A DNA stretch of 64,000 nt. Source: Enoplosus armatus. Taxonomy: Eukaryota; Chordata; Actinopteri; Centrarchiformes; Enoplosidae. Position 1 is the stretch's first letter; every line of letters starts with the position of its first letter. The stretch lies in contig NC_092203.1 of assembly GCF_043641665.1 (NCBI RefSeq), positions 5,543,067 through 5,607,066 on the forward strand. The letters run 5' to 3'. The translations under genes and the position numbers were made by a program. The notes beneath the pieces are model-generated. The model had not been told where the DNA came from. It searched no databases and saw only the letters and a list, made by a program, of their open reading frames with translations. Positions 53,601-64,000 of the stretch are shown piece after piece.

Positions 53601-56067
53601 TTATTTGTCACATGACATTTGATGAGTCTGACTCGATCCTTGGCAGACGGCTGTGTGTGTGGATCCGGCCCAAGTTCTGATTCGCTTCATTTTCACTGCC
53701 TCGTATGACGACCGGTTTACTGTTCAGAGCAACATTAAGCCCCTCCATTTTAGACTTCAGAATCTTTTAACCTCTATATATTTCTTGTTGCATGATTGCA
53801 GATTAAGTAGCTTTTACTGCGGAAAGTAGTGGTTAAAGTACTAATAAAGACTCAGCAGTGGAAATAATAGAAAAGAAAAGCTGTTTCCCAAGAAGCTTTG
53901 TAGAACTTCAGGGAAATAAAATCAACTTTGCCTCATAAAACGTTGAATGCTACTTATCCAGTCATTTTTATCACTGATGACGCATGTAGCACTGGTTGGA
54001 AAAACACAAAAATATGTGTATTACCTGAAGAATTTCATTCAGGCTGCTCCTCAGGGGAAGCATGTGAGCTGTTACACCACAGATCCGGTCATGCTGTCTT
54101 AACCACAATGTTTGACACATTTGTCTTTATCATCTTTATCTCTCTCCAAAGGGCTTTCCCTGTAAAACGTGGCTTGGCCAGCAACCACTCTGACTTCCAA
54201 CATGTCTGATAAGCACTAATTGTCCTCTCTTATCTCCTCTTTCTTTTCACTTCATCCCTCTCTACTCTGATCTCTCATGTCCCCCAACTCATATCTCCTC
54301 TTTAATCTTCCCTCTCCTCTCCTCGCCTCTTCACTCCTCTCCTCCCTCTCCCAGGCGTCCAACCACGGCAGCTGGAGTTCCTGGGGTCCTTGGGGTGCGT
54401 GCTCCAGAACTTGCGGAGGCGGGCTGCAGTTCGCCCAGCGTCTGTGCAACAACCCACCACCACGGAACAACGGACGCTACTGCACGGGGAAGAGAGCCAT
54501 CTATCGGTCCTGCAACGTCTCACCATGTCCAGCATCAAGTGAGTGTGACAGCCTGAGAATGCATGCAGGATTATAAAAGTACAAGCTAATGTTTATTTAT
54601 CATATGAAATATACAGGTCTTCATCTCAAACCTCTTTTAATGGAACTTTTCTCCAGATAAGAGTTTCCGGCAGGAGCAATGTGAGGTGCGCAACGGCCCC
54701 CAGACAGATCCTAAAGGGGTGAAGACCTTTGTTGAGTGGGTACCTAAGTACGCAGGAGTCCTCCCTAAAGATGTGTGCAAGTTGACCTGCAGAGCAAAAG
54801 GAACAGGATATTATGTGGTGTTCTCTCAGAGGGTGAGTTAGTTAAAAGAAAAGGGGGGGGGTGCAGTGTATTTAATGAAAACAAATGTGGAAGCTGACAG
54901 GGATTTTGTGATGGTTTGTCTTCAGGTGGTAGACGGGACAGAATGTCGTCCTTACAGCAGCTCGGTGTGCGTGAAAGGGAAATGTGTGCGGACCGGCTGC
55001 GACGGCATCATTGGCTCCAAGCTCCAGTTTGACAAGTGTGGTATATGTGGAGGCGACAGCACTGGATGTATACGCGTGGTGGGCAACTTCACCAAGAAGA
55101 GGTAAGAGAAAAAAAAGACTTGAGCTATGCGTTATATTATGGGAACAATCATGTACATACTGATATTTGCATAAATACTTCAGAGGAAAGTTTAAGATTT
55201 TTTTCATCTTATTATTAGTGTCGTAATCATTATCTGTCCAGCATGACTCGCAAGTTTCCTCCATTTTGCATTCGGAGTGTGTCGCTAACGTGCTGCTAAC
55301 TAGGGAGATTTTCTGTGAGAGCATATATATATATAACATTGACCTCTCTTCTACCTTCTCTCTTGCCAAACAGTAAGGGCTACACTGATGTGGTGAAGAT
55401 CCCTGCAGGCTCCACCCACATCAAGGTTCGCCAGCACAAGGCCAAGGACCAGACCCGCTACACCGCCTACCTGGCCCTCCGACGGCCCAACGGCGAGTAC
55501 CTCCTAAACGGCAAGTTCATGATCTCCACCTCTGAGACAATCATCCCACTCAACGGTTCTGTGCTCAACTACAGCGGCTGGAGCCAAAGGGACGAGTGGC
55601 TTCACAGCATGGGTCCTGGGGCCCTCCAAGAAGCCTTAGTGATCCAGATTCTAGCGACAGATGCTAAAAAGCCCCTGGATGTCCGTTATAGCTTCTTCAT
55701 GCCCCGCCGGACAGCCCCACAGCAGCCGTCAGCTCCGCTCATCCCCAACCCAAAGTCTACCCCTGCGCACAGCACTACAACAGTCTCAACCACGACGAGA
55801 ACCACCTCCACCACCAGTAGCACCACTACATCTTCCTCCGCTCCCCCTATTCTGGTTCCAGGGCCACCCACAGCTCCAGGTCCCTTCACCCCAACCCCAG
55901 GGCCCCAGTGGGTAACGGGGTCCTGGATGACCTGCTCCAGGACTTGTGACACTGGCTGGCAGAGCCGGACAGTGCAGTGTAAGGACCGGGACGGGAAACT
56001 GTCAAAGAGCTGCGCGCTAGGTTCCCGCCCCTCTGCCTTCAAACACTGTCTGGTGAAGAAATGTTGA
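43732..56067 (+). CDS. adamts5: ADAMTS5 (aggrecanase-2) secreted zinc metalloprotease, 8 coding exons
   Basis: Secreted protease that cleaves aggrecan and versican in extracellular matrix. Coding exons: 43732-44829, 51720-51852, 52133-52300, 52841-53124, 54355-54538, 54657-54832, 54926-55101, 55374-56067; 2913 nt, 970 aa (human about 930). Signal peptide about 1-32. Propeptide with candidate switch Cys197 and an Arg-rich stretch about 200-255; furin site RHKR ends at 259. The catalytic domain carries [13 protein letters not shown] at 408-420, rebuilt across the exon 2/3 junction, all three zinc histidines intact, and a Met-turn LMSS. Then a disintegrin-like domain (exon 4), TSP1 repeat with WSSWGPW (exon 5), Cys-rich domain, spacer, a Thr/Ser/Pro-rich linker about 851-916 and a final TSP1 repeat ending in KHCLVKKC. 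One C-terminal TSP1 repeat and near-identical disintegrin sequence (e.g. [20 protein letters not shown]) separate it from ADAMTS1, 4, 8 and 15. Intron 1 is 6.9 kb. Reading through the exon 1 donor would stop at 45006, before the zinc site. Confidence 0.96.
49500..49560 (-). mobile_element. Interspersed repeat fragment (copy 2, opposite orientation)
   Basis: Reads GTACCAAATTTCCAATAGTT, GTTGAGATATTCCAGCCTGG. In reverse complement the core (AACAACTATTGGAAATTTGG) resembles the start of the fragment at 16930. Lies in adamts5 intron 1. Confidence 0.4.
50653..50696. repeat. (TG)n microsatellite in adamts5 intron 1
   Basis: About twenty-two TG units, the last few interrupted by C. Confidence 0.9.
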
Positions 56068-57348
56068 GGTGGCAGGAGAGGAGAAATTATTCGTAGGACA
56101 GGGGACAATTCGTAGGAAGAAGTTGAATCTGCACATCTGATAAAGGTCTCAAGTGCTGGATGTAGGACTCTGGACCAATGAATTTAAGACATAGAACCTT
56201 AAATGGGACTGTGAATGTTGGCTGAAAGCGCCTGGACCAGATACACAGAGACTCAGAGACAGATTGGCATGGATATATCTGACTATATGCCAGAGGAATG
56301 TCCTGGAATCATAGAAGCTATGCAGAGCACAAGTAGGACGGAGGACAGTTTCCGCATGACAGTGACAAGTATGGCCCTGGCATAGCTAAGGACTTCAATT
56401 GCATGTCATTTCCACATGGACAGTAACTGATTGTCTTTACTTCAGTCTCCAAACCCTGGAGGCTTAGTGTGTTTTGCCCTGTAATGGCATGCGTGTCGTG
56501 TTTTTTTATGCTATTCCATGTGTTCTAATCACTGTGGGGATTTGGAAGTCGCACCCCTTTGTCTTTTGTCATGAGTGTGTCCAAGACAAGAGCCCCAACG
56601 ATGGGAAGCACTCGTTATTTCTGCCCGTATCGTAGCCCTGTCCCACAGCCGTCATACCATGTTCCACCGTCCTGGATTACACTTCAGTCACTAAGCAGCT
56701 CATAAAATTTTCTCCAGGAAGTATACTGAAAATACTAACTCACTAGATATCTTTGTAGCAATCTTCTTAGCAAAGAAAGAAAACGCATGATATATTCTGA
56801 CCAAGACAGGTTTCTTCCATTAAAATCAATACAAACCATGTAAAGTCAAAGACTGCACAGGATGTCTTTTTCATTAACCAACTTGAAGTGAGTCTCAGCA
56901 GCAGTGCCGTCAGTGGTGCTACTGGCCAAAAGAAAAATGACAGCATTATTACTAAAATGGTGATCTGCTTATCTTCTGATTGCCTACCAATACTCTTCCC
57001 GTAAAGAGTTTTGCGAGCCGCTCGGTGACTGAAATGTCCAAGCTACAGGAGGTGGAGAGAGGAATGACAGTCCTGGATCAGGGCTACCCATATGCCCCGA
57101 CTATAAGCGTTCTGTGTCTTTATTTGACTTATCAATTGTACTGAAACTGATAATCACCTGTACAGTGTAGAAACAGCAGCATGGTGTGATGGGATAAATA
57201 GGGAGAGTACGGTGGCCTTCAGAGGACAAACTTTACTACAGTTAAATCGACAAAGGGGCCAAGTAACCACGACACCTCTTAACATTTATGGAGGTTAATG
57301 ATGACTCACAGGTTTGGGGCAATGCTTGGTTTTTGATGTGTGTTTGTG

Positions 57349-57453
<105 letters not shown>

Positions 57454-57897
57454 CCTGTGTTTTAAGCAAATGCAGTATGTACCGTGAACATGCGTTCTTG
57501 TCCTCTACTGCATCTGAAAGCGTCTTCACTCTCAGTTCCATTTGTATCATTTAATATGCTGGTGCTGGGAGGTTTATGGTCCTCATCTTTTTTTTCTTTT
57601 GTGGCGGTCAATATCTGTTTGTTTGTCTGTTTATCTGTTTAGGAACGCAATGCTAATATGACAATGTGTGCCCTGGATACTCGCAACGACAGCAAGAGCG
57701 ATACTAATGCAGTCATTAATGTCCTTTTGCAATTCAACTGTTTCTTAATTTTATTTCTTTTCATCACTCATTCTCTATTTCACTACTTTTACATCCCATA
57801 TTTTCAAATGATTGTTTTAACCTGTTTCCAACCCTGATGGGTGGTGTTTGCCATGTTACAACAATTCAGATTGTGCCACAGAATGGAGGACTTTATC

Positions 57898-58007
57898 GGG
57901 TCAGTTCACCCAAAATACAAACTCCAGAAACAACGCTGCGATTACTTCAGACAATCCAGGTTTAAGTGAGGAAAATGCTTTTTTTTGTAATTTGGGTGAA
58001 CTCACCC
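57898..58007. mobile_element. Short inverted-repeat (MITE-like) element in the adamts5 3' UTR region
   Basis: GGGTCAGTTCACCCAAA at 57898-57914 pairs with TTTGGGTGAACTCACCC at 57991-58007 in inverted orientation, 16 of 17 positions complementary, around a 76-bp core. The termini resemble a repeat I know from many fish introns. No coding capacity. Confidence 0.6.
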
Positions 58008-58531
58008 TTTAAAATCCTCTCCCAACACCATGCTTTGATTTTGTTATTTAATCAAGGATGCATTTGTAGTGTAGATGGACATATGCCTCAATTTGAAATA
58101 CCATGAAGGTGTACTGAGAACCTTACCTCAGTTCCCCTGAATGGTAGTCATGCCCCAGCATTACAAAGTCCTGCTGATTACAGACCTAATGGACTTTTAA
58201 AAATACCTTCCTGTAATTGTGTTAAGATTTCTGGCACCTGCTATATTTTCCTGTGTGGCAAACCCCACCCATCTGGCACCTGTGCAGGGGGAAACAAACC
58301 ACGAGAAATGTTTTCAGATACTACATGAACCGGGTCAGCAAACCACTCACAAAATGTTCTTCTTCCCTCACACATTCAGATTTATTTACACAATGTAGAC
58401 ATTTTTGTACAATGAATAGATCTTCCATATATGCGTTAGTATTCAACCATATTTACACAGAAATTTACACATACAGACACACACCATTGAAACAATCCAT
58501 CATTTACAGAGTATTTGAGTACTTCAGAAAC

Positions 58532-58562
<31 letters not shown>
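58532..58562. repeat. (CA)n microsatellite
   Basis: About fourteen to fifteen CA units, about 100 bp before the candidate adamts5 polyadenylation signal. Confidence 0.95.
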
Positions 58563-58690
58563 ACCTACTCTGACTCTTCCAGTGGGGAAACCCCTCTCGC
58601 TGAACCACAGAAACACAGCACTGAACTTGTAATTTATTGTTTGTACAACTGGTATGTGTGAATAAAAAAACAATGAGATGAGTTTTATTT

Positions 58691-60381
58691 ATTATAGTAA
58701 TTTTGTATCAAATTGCTATTTAACTTAGGAATATGACTGTGCAGAATCATTCCTTTGTAAGAATATAGTGTTTCTTTTCTAGTCATCCACATGAATATAT
58801 GTACATAAAATCTATATATTTAAATATCTTTGTGTCTGTGTTGTTAATTGTTGTCATGGCGTCCACACATTCGTATTTTATTCATCTTAAATGTGTTTTC
58901 GCTCATAAGTCATGATCATCACACACACCGCAAAGTTGAAGTTGACAAAAGATGAGACTTTATTAAAGCTATAATCATTTAAATGTAGCAGCAGAGCAAA
59001 CAGGAAAATGTCAATACATTCAGCACTAGATACATTTTTAAAGATGTTTTGCATGTACAGATAATCTCTGTCTATATAATATGAAAAACCACTGCTGCAG
59101 ATATAAATAGACTGGAGGACCATTATCACTATGTGGCCTTTTACCAGAAGCAGTGTTGGAGGGAGTACTTTTACTTTTACTCAAGTAAACATAATAATAC
59201 TACCTTGTAAATATACTCCTTTACAAGTAAAAAAAAAAACATTTTACTTGAGTAAAAGTAAATACCAGCAAAATCTATATATAAGATAAACATAAGTATC
59301 AAAAGGAAAAGTACAGTACACATTATTATTATATGTATTAGGGTGTTGTTATTATTGATGATGAACATGTAAGCAGCACTTTAATGTAGCTAATGGTTTA
59401 TAATTTGATCAACCTTATATATTGTTGGGAAGGCCAATCTATAAAAATGCAACATATTTTATAAGCTGATCATATTATTTGGATATAAAATATTACTCTG
59501 TAAAGTCACACTAATGGCAGAGTAACCTTAACTCTGCAAATGCAGTTCATCCGGTTATGAACTTATTGACTTGAGTGGATAGATGTCCATCTTGATCTTT
59601 GTTGTCTGTGATGGTCAGAGACATCAACACTTATTTACACAAAATGTCCTGTAAGTTTCCAACTTTATGTGGCCACTCTTTCTCTCGCAGAACTCCTGGT
59701 AGAAATGTGCTTATTCTCCACACAGTCCAACAGTGTGCCAGGGCTGCCTCCCTGCGGTCAATGGCTCACGGCTTGCACTTTTACAAGCTCTCAAATGTGA
59801 TGCTGAGGCGCCACCTGGCGGCTAAACTTGTGATTGGTCCAACAGGTCATGGAAAATCTCTGCAGCAGTCTGGGGAATTTCCTAAAGTCATGCCCACCAT
59901 CTAGTGGAATATTATGAAATTACAACTATTGACTTTTTCTGACCTGTTGCTTTTAAGGTGGATTCCATAATCTGTCCCTTCAGTGACTAATTAGTGATGT
60001 TTACTCCAGTGAGTCAGAAGTTACACACTGCGGTGGAAATCATGCCAATAAGCCTCTTTGGGTCCATCTAAGTTGTTCTGTGCTTAAAAAACACACCACA
60101 CTTCATCATTGTTACATTAATATATGATATTCTGATATTTAGATCATTGTTTGATCATTATTGTTTTAGGGTTGTCACGTTTTGCTGTATTATCAGATCT
60201 ATAGGATGTGCTATACTATATACTGACGTAATATTTTAATATATATCAGTATTGAAGGATTGTGTTAATGTCCCTAAATAGTCTGACACGTTTTCTTTGC
60301 TTTGATTTGAGTTTCACTTATTTGTGATGTCTCTCGGTGCACTGTGGATAACAGCATTTCTGCTTTGCCAGTTATTTTTTA
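58691..60381. other. Intergenic interval between adamts5 and the CpG-rich block
   Basis: AT-rich DNA containing the MITE-like element at 59171-59261 and little else that can be named. No coding exon is seen. Confidence 0.65.
59171..59261. mobile_element. Short inverted-repeat (MITE-like) element
   Basis: TTACTTTTACTCAAGTAAA at 59171-59189 and its exact 19-bp reverse complement at 59243-59261 flank a 53-bp AT-rich core. The surrounding GGAGTACTTTTACTTTTACTC wording is familiar from non-autonomous hAT-like elements common in teleosts, from memory and not searched. No transposase is present. Confidence 0.6.
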
Positions 60382-60610
60382 ATGAAACTCCGGCGTAAAC
60401 TGTCTGTTGAAGAGAGGGGGCAGCCCGGGCGGGCGGGGGAAGAGGCCGGAGGACAGGGGCTCTGTCTGCCTTGGTTTGATCGCAGAGGTAGCCCGATGGA
60501 GGAACCGCTCCACCTTAAGACCTCAGCGGCCCCTCTCTGCTCCCTCTCCCCGGGGAGCGGAGCTGCGGAACCCGGCCACGGCGCACCACAGCCGGCTTGG
60601 CACGGAGGAG
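60382..60610 (+). other. CpG-rich exon-like block ending in a consensus donor
   Basis: A GC- and CpG-rich segment with an ATG at 60382, an open frame, and a perfect donor GAG/GTGAGTAC at 60611. The frame encodes a low-complexity Gly/Pro/Arg-rich peptide that I do not recognise. It lies about 950 bp upstream of the adamts1 ATG. It may be an alternative first exon of adamts1, a noncoding RNA first exon, or a regulatory CpG block; it is not supported as a protein-coding gene. Confidence 0.3.
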
Positions 60611-60999
60611 GTGAGTACGGCCCCCGGAGCCGCGGCCAGCACGATATGGTTACCATTCCCGACCTGCTGCCATCTCCCTTCTCCAGTTGCACTGACACTA
60701 CAACACTGCTGCCTGTCACCCTGATTTATGTTGGAACAGGCACGAGTTTAATAAGCGGTATGTAGCTCAGTGATGAAGTTAGAAAGTAGAGCACTGCAAC
60801 AGAGCCAGAGCTACAAGTTTGGGTTTTATTTTGGCCACTCATGTCATACATATACGCGCTAATGGAAGAAGTATGGGTGAAATGGTCTATTATATAGAAT
60901 ATATTCAGTAATAATATTGGTGGGTTAAGAGTGTATGTGTACATCTTGTGACAGACAAGCTGAGTTTGAAGAAGAAAACCTGTCTCTGCCCAAAGCTCT

Positions 61000-61551
61000 C
61001 TTTCCTCCACAATGATGATTATTATGGCAACGCTCCAGGTCGCTGGTGCGTTTTCGTTGCGCACGGGATTTGGCCCCTCTCAGATCAAAGGGCCCTAAGG
61101 AAAGGGGTGGTCCCGAGGCAGGGGGATATATAGGAGGAACCGGCTCTATTCTGACTGCAAGGCAAGAGCAGAGAACAGACTAAACGGGCCAGCAGAGGAA
61201 AAAGCTGCCCCCTAACTCAAAGAGAGAGCTAGAAACTGAGACATCTGCTGAGTTTTGGAGAGACAGAGACCTGTTGGAATTTACAGCGGAGTTCCAGCTT
61301 TTATTTTCATTAAATGAAAGGACTTTTTTGCAACAAGTCAGACCTGCACATAACTTTAAACGACTTTTGCACTGGATTTGATCCCTTTTTAGATTTGTAT
61401 GCATGTGCGTAATTCTGGGGACAGTTTTGTGGAAGTTCAAAGACTTGGGGTTTGTAGCTTATAGAGGAAATTCTTTTTAAAGGATTTATTTGCTTTCTCG
61501 TAGACACTTTATTATCAATTTCTCTTTCCACTCGGATTTCACAGTTAAATT
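61000..61551 (+). promoter_or_regulatory. adamts1 promoter with TATA box, and 5' UTR
   Basis: TATATA at 61127-61132 sits in GC-richer sequence. About 25-30 nt downstream, near 61157, is an initiator-like CTATTCTGACTGC, so transcription probably starts there and the 5' UTR is about 395 nt. Upstream at about 61055-61063 is GTTGCGCAC, close to a C/EBP site; mammalian ADAMTS1 induction is known to involve C/EBP-beta, so this is a reasonable but untested site. ATG at 61552 has A at -3. Confidence 0.6.
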
Positions 61552-64000
61552 ATGTGGGTTTTACACTTGTCCGTTGGCTTCATTGCCGCTCTGTGCGTCA
61601 GCACGGCGCACAGCGCCTGGGAGGAGAGCACCGTGGTGCCGGTCAGATTAGACCCGACGGCCCGGTCGGCGAGCGAAACCGAACCGTGGCGGACTCTCTC
61701 CGCAGAGGAGAAGGAGAAGGAGGCGGAGATGAGGGAGTACCGGTTGGACGTATTTGGCAAGGAGCTGGTCTTGCAGCTAGAGCCTGACCAGACCTTCTTG
61801 GCGCCGGGTTTTGTCTTCCACGTTGTGGGGAGTCCAGAGTCCGAACCGACACAGGAACCCAAGAGCGGAGCCGAACCGGGTTGTTTCTTCTCGGGAACGG
61901 TGAACGGAGAGGAAAACTCTGCAGCTGCGCTCAACCTGTGCCACGGACTCAGGGGCGGATTCTACTTTCAGGGTGTAGAATATTTTATTCAGCCCCTTAA
62001 CTCGAGTGACTTCCTGGGCACCGAGGAGGATGTCCACATGATCCGCCGGAGAGGTCGGGCAGCTTTGGCTGAGGAGGGGAGCTCCAAGTGCGGGGTCAAC
62101 GAGGACGAGGAGAGGGTGCCAAAGAATCTGGAGAAAGAAGTCAGGCACGGAGCTGCTAACGCAGACCAGACAGGTAAGGCTCCCAAAGGCTGCGCATTTT
62201 ACACGCCATTACTCATTTCATCAGCAGCAACCTTAAAAGTGGCGACGGAAACACAGAGAAAGCGATTTATTTACTCTATAGAACAGCTAAAAACAAGCAA
62301 GCCCATTCCTTCTGTTCGATATAAGCCACTGGCTGTAGTGGACATGCAGCCCAGACTGCTGTCAGCCGGAGTTGTGCGTGTGCCATGGAGCACAGCATGC
62401 GCAATGGACTCAGCTACCTTTTTGACAGCGCCGTCTACTCACTACCAGAGACGAGGAAGGGGTGGGGGTGGGGGGGTCGGGGGGGGGACTTATCCAAGGG
62501 GAAAGAGGAGGAGGAGTGACGGAGTAAGGGGAGGGGAGCAGCGGGGTTGGGGCCAGCCAGAGCCCGGCAGTGCTGAGACGTGTAAACTCGCCTCCTGGTA
62601 CAACTCGCACCGGCAGACATTTTCTCCCAGAAAGGATTTTCTCCCTTCGCCCTTTCTCACTCGCATAATTTTCCACCAGAGAAGGTCACTGTGGGAATGT
62701 GGACCCTGAGGAGGAGGAGCCGCCGGTGGTGTGACGCTGAGTCACAGCCAGGCTCCTCCAGGCACATCCGGACCTCTCTTTGGAGCCTCTATCCCACAGG
62801 GGGGAAAAAACGAGCCTTTGTATCTGCTGTTTAGAACTCTGGCAGAGATTTGCAGTGTGCAGATTGTTCCAGACAAACTGAATCATTTCTGTCAAAAATA
62901 ACAAATGTCTCAAACGTTACGGTGCATTAAAACTAGGACTGAAACCTGATATCAGCTCACATGACCTGTGGAAGTAGTTTGGTCTGACCTCTGTGTGTCT
63001 CTGCTTCTGTCCCCTCAGCCCACCACAGAGCCAGGCGTTTTGTTTCTACCCCTCGCTACCTGGAGATCATGCTGGTGGCCGACCAGTCCATGGCTGAATT
63101 CCACGGCACTGGGCTCAAACCCTACCTACTGACCATCATGGCAGTGGCGTCCCGCCTCTACCACCACCCCAGCATCCACAACTCCATCAGCCTGGCTGTG
63201 GTGAAGCTGCTGGTGGTGTACGAGGAGGAGCGAGGCCCTCAGGTGTCCTCTAACGCTGCCATGACCCTCCGCAACTTCTGCCAGTGGCAGCGGCAGCACA
63301 ACCCACCGAGTGACCGCCACCCTGAGCACTATGACACCGCTGTGCTCTTCACCAGAACGGTAAGGTGGAGTCAAAGAAGGGATCAGAGAGGGAAAAAGAG
63401 GAAGATAAGCAGCATTCAAGAGTATTCAAACATTCATTTTGCTCCCTGTCTGCATGTTTAGGACCTGTGTGGTGCCCACTCTTGTGACACTCTGGGCATG
63501 GCAGATGTTGGCACAGTGTGCGACCCTGACAGAAGCTGCTCAATTATTGAGGATGATGGGCTGCAAGCAGCATTTACTGTGGCACACGAACTGGGTAAGT
63601 AGAAAAAAAGTCACCCATTGAAATGTATTTAATCACCTCCACCACTTATAGCAGAGGTGTTCTAAAAACTCTCATTTCATGTCTGTCCTCCAGGCCACGT
63701 CTTCAACATGCCTCATGATGATGCCCAGCTGTGCTCTGGGGTCAACGGTGCCCACTGGGGCTCCCACATGATGGCCTCCACCCTGTCCAACCTAGACCAG
63801 CAGGAGCCATGGTCCCCTTGCTCCGCCCTCATGGTCACCACCTTCCTGGACAACGGCCATGGTCAGTGCCTGCTGGATAAACCGGTCAAACCTCAGCCGC
63901 TACCGCTGCCCCTGCCCGGGACGGTCTATGACGCAGACCATCAGTGTCGGCTGACCTTTGGCGAAGACTCCCAGCACTGCCCAGATCTGAGTACCACGTG
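61552..64000 (+). CDS. adamts1: ADAMTS1 secreted zinc metalloprotease, 5' part (runs off window)
   Basis: Secreted matrix protease (aggrecan, versican). Four coding exons visible: 61552-62173, 63019-63359, 63462-63594, and 63694 to the edge; about 467 residues. Signal peptide about 1-20 ([21 protein letters not shown]). The propeptide has [14 protein letters not shown] and YFIQPL stretches, a candidate switch Cys180 (SSKCGV) and a furin site RARR ending at 214. The catalytic domain begins [23 protein letters not shown]. The zinc motif is [13 protein letters not shown] (363-375), split by intron 3; Asn where most ADAMTSs have Gly is the ADAMTS1 form, and ADAMTS8 differs here (HVLSMPHDD). The exon in progress continues from catalytic domain into the disintegrin-like domain without the intron found there in adamts5. 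TSP1, Cys-rich and spacer exons must lie beyond the window. Confidence 0.95.

Noticed and set aside
60382..60765. 127-residue open frame as a protein-coding gene
   Set aside because: Low-complexity and unrecognised, and interrupted by a strong donor at 60611; kept only as an exon-like block.
62174..62709. Continuation of adamts1 exon 1 as a 385-residue protein
   Set aside because: A consensus donor (ACAG/GTAAGG) lies at 62174 and homology resumes at 63019 with the furin site; the read-through is low-complexity and unlike ADAMTS.
61552..64000. Assigning the ADAMTS pair as adamts8/adamts15 instead of adamts1/adamts5
   Set aside because: HVFNMPHDD and [12 protein letters not shown] fit ADAMTS1 rather than ADAMTS8, and the other gene's C-terminus and disintegrin domain are nearly those of ADAMTS5.

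Overview
The window is vertebrate nuclear DNA, most likely from a percomorph-type ray-finned fish. The evidence is three multi-exon genes with GT-AG introns (many only about 90-170 nt), very dense (TG)n/(CA)n microsatellites, and fragments that resemble short interspersed repeats I know from teleost introns. There is no prokaryotic gene organisation, operon or CRISPR array. All three recognisable genes are on the plus strand. The exon boundaries below were worked out by hand from splice consensus, reading phase and protein homology.

Layout. (1) 1 to about 27.65 kb: no supportable protein-coding exon; microsatellites, degraded repeats, and one perfect hairpin rich in E-boxes (6901-6938). (2) About 27.65-28.35 kb: CpG-rich block with donor-like sites, the best candidate promoter/5' leader for the next gene. 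(3) 29250-38341: a 14-coding-exon SLC6 Na+/Cl--dependent neurotransmitter/osmolyte transporter of the GABA/betaine/taurine branch, 602 aa, with several unusual residues. (4) 38.34-43.4 kb: its 3' UTR, a three-copy 18-bp repeat carrying CRE palindromes, then a microsatellite-dense intergenic interval. (5) 43732-56067: an 8-coding-exon ADAMTS metalloprotease, 970 aa, recognisable as adamts5 (aggrecanase-2). (6) 56.07-61.1 kb: its 3' UTR, a 96-bp TG tract, two short inverted-repeat elements and a CpG-rich exon-like block at 60.4-60.6 kb. (7) 61127 to the right edge: TATA-box promoter and the first four coding exons of a second ADAMTS gene, recognisable as adamts1; it runs off the window.

Biology. 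ADAMTS5 and ADAMTS1 are secreted zinc proteases that cleave aggrecan and versican in the extracellular matrix. Their order and head-to-tail orientation match the ADAMTS5-ADAMTS1 pair on human chromosome 21, but the spacer here is only about 5.5 kb. The SLC6 transporter upstream is not part of the human neighbourhood as I know it. I found no wholly new gene system. The most notable items are the divergent substrate-site and gate residues of the transporter, its UG-repeat 3' splice site and stop-free last intron, the CRE minisatellite, the mucin-like and arginine-rich inserts of ADAMTS5, and the CpG-rich candidate exon upstream of adamts1.
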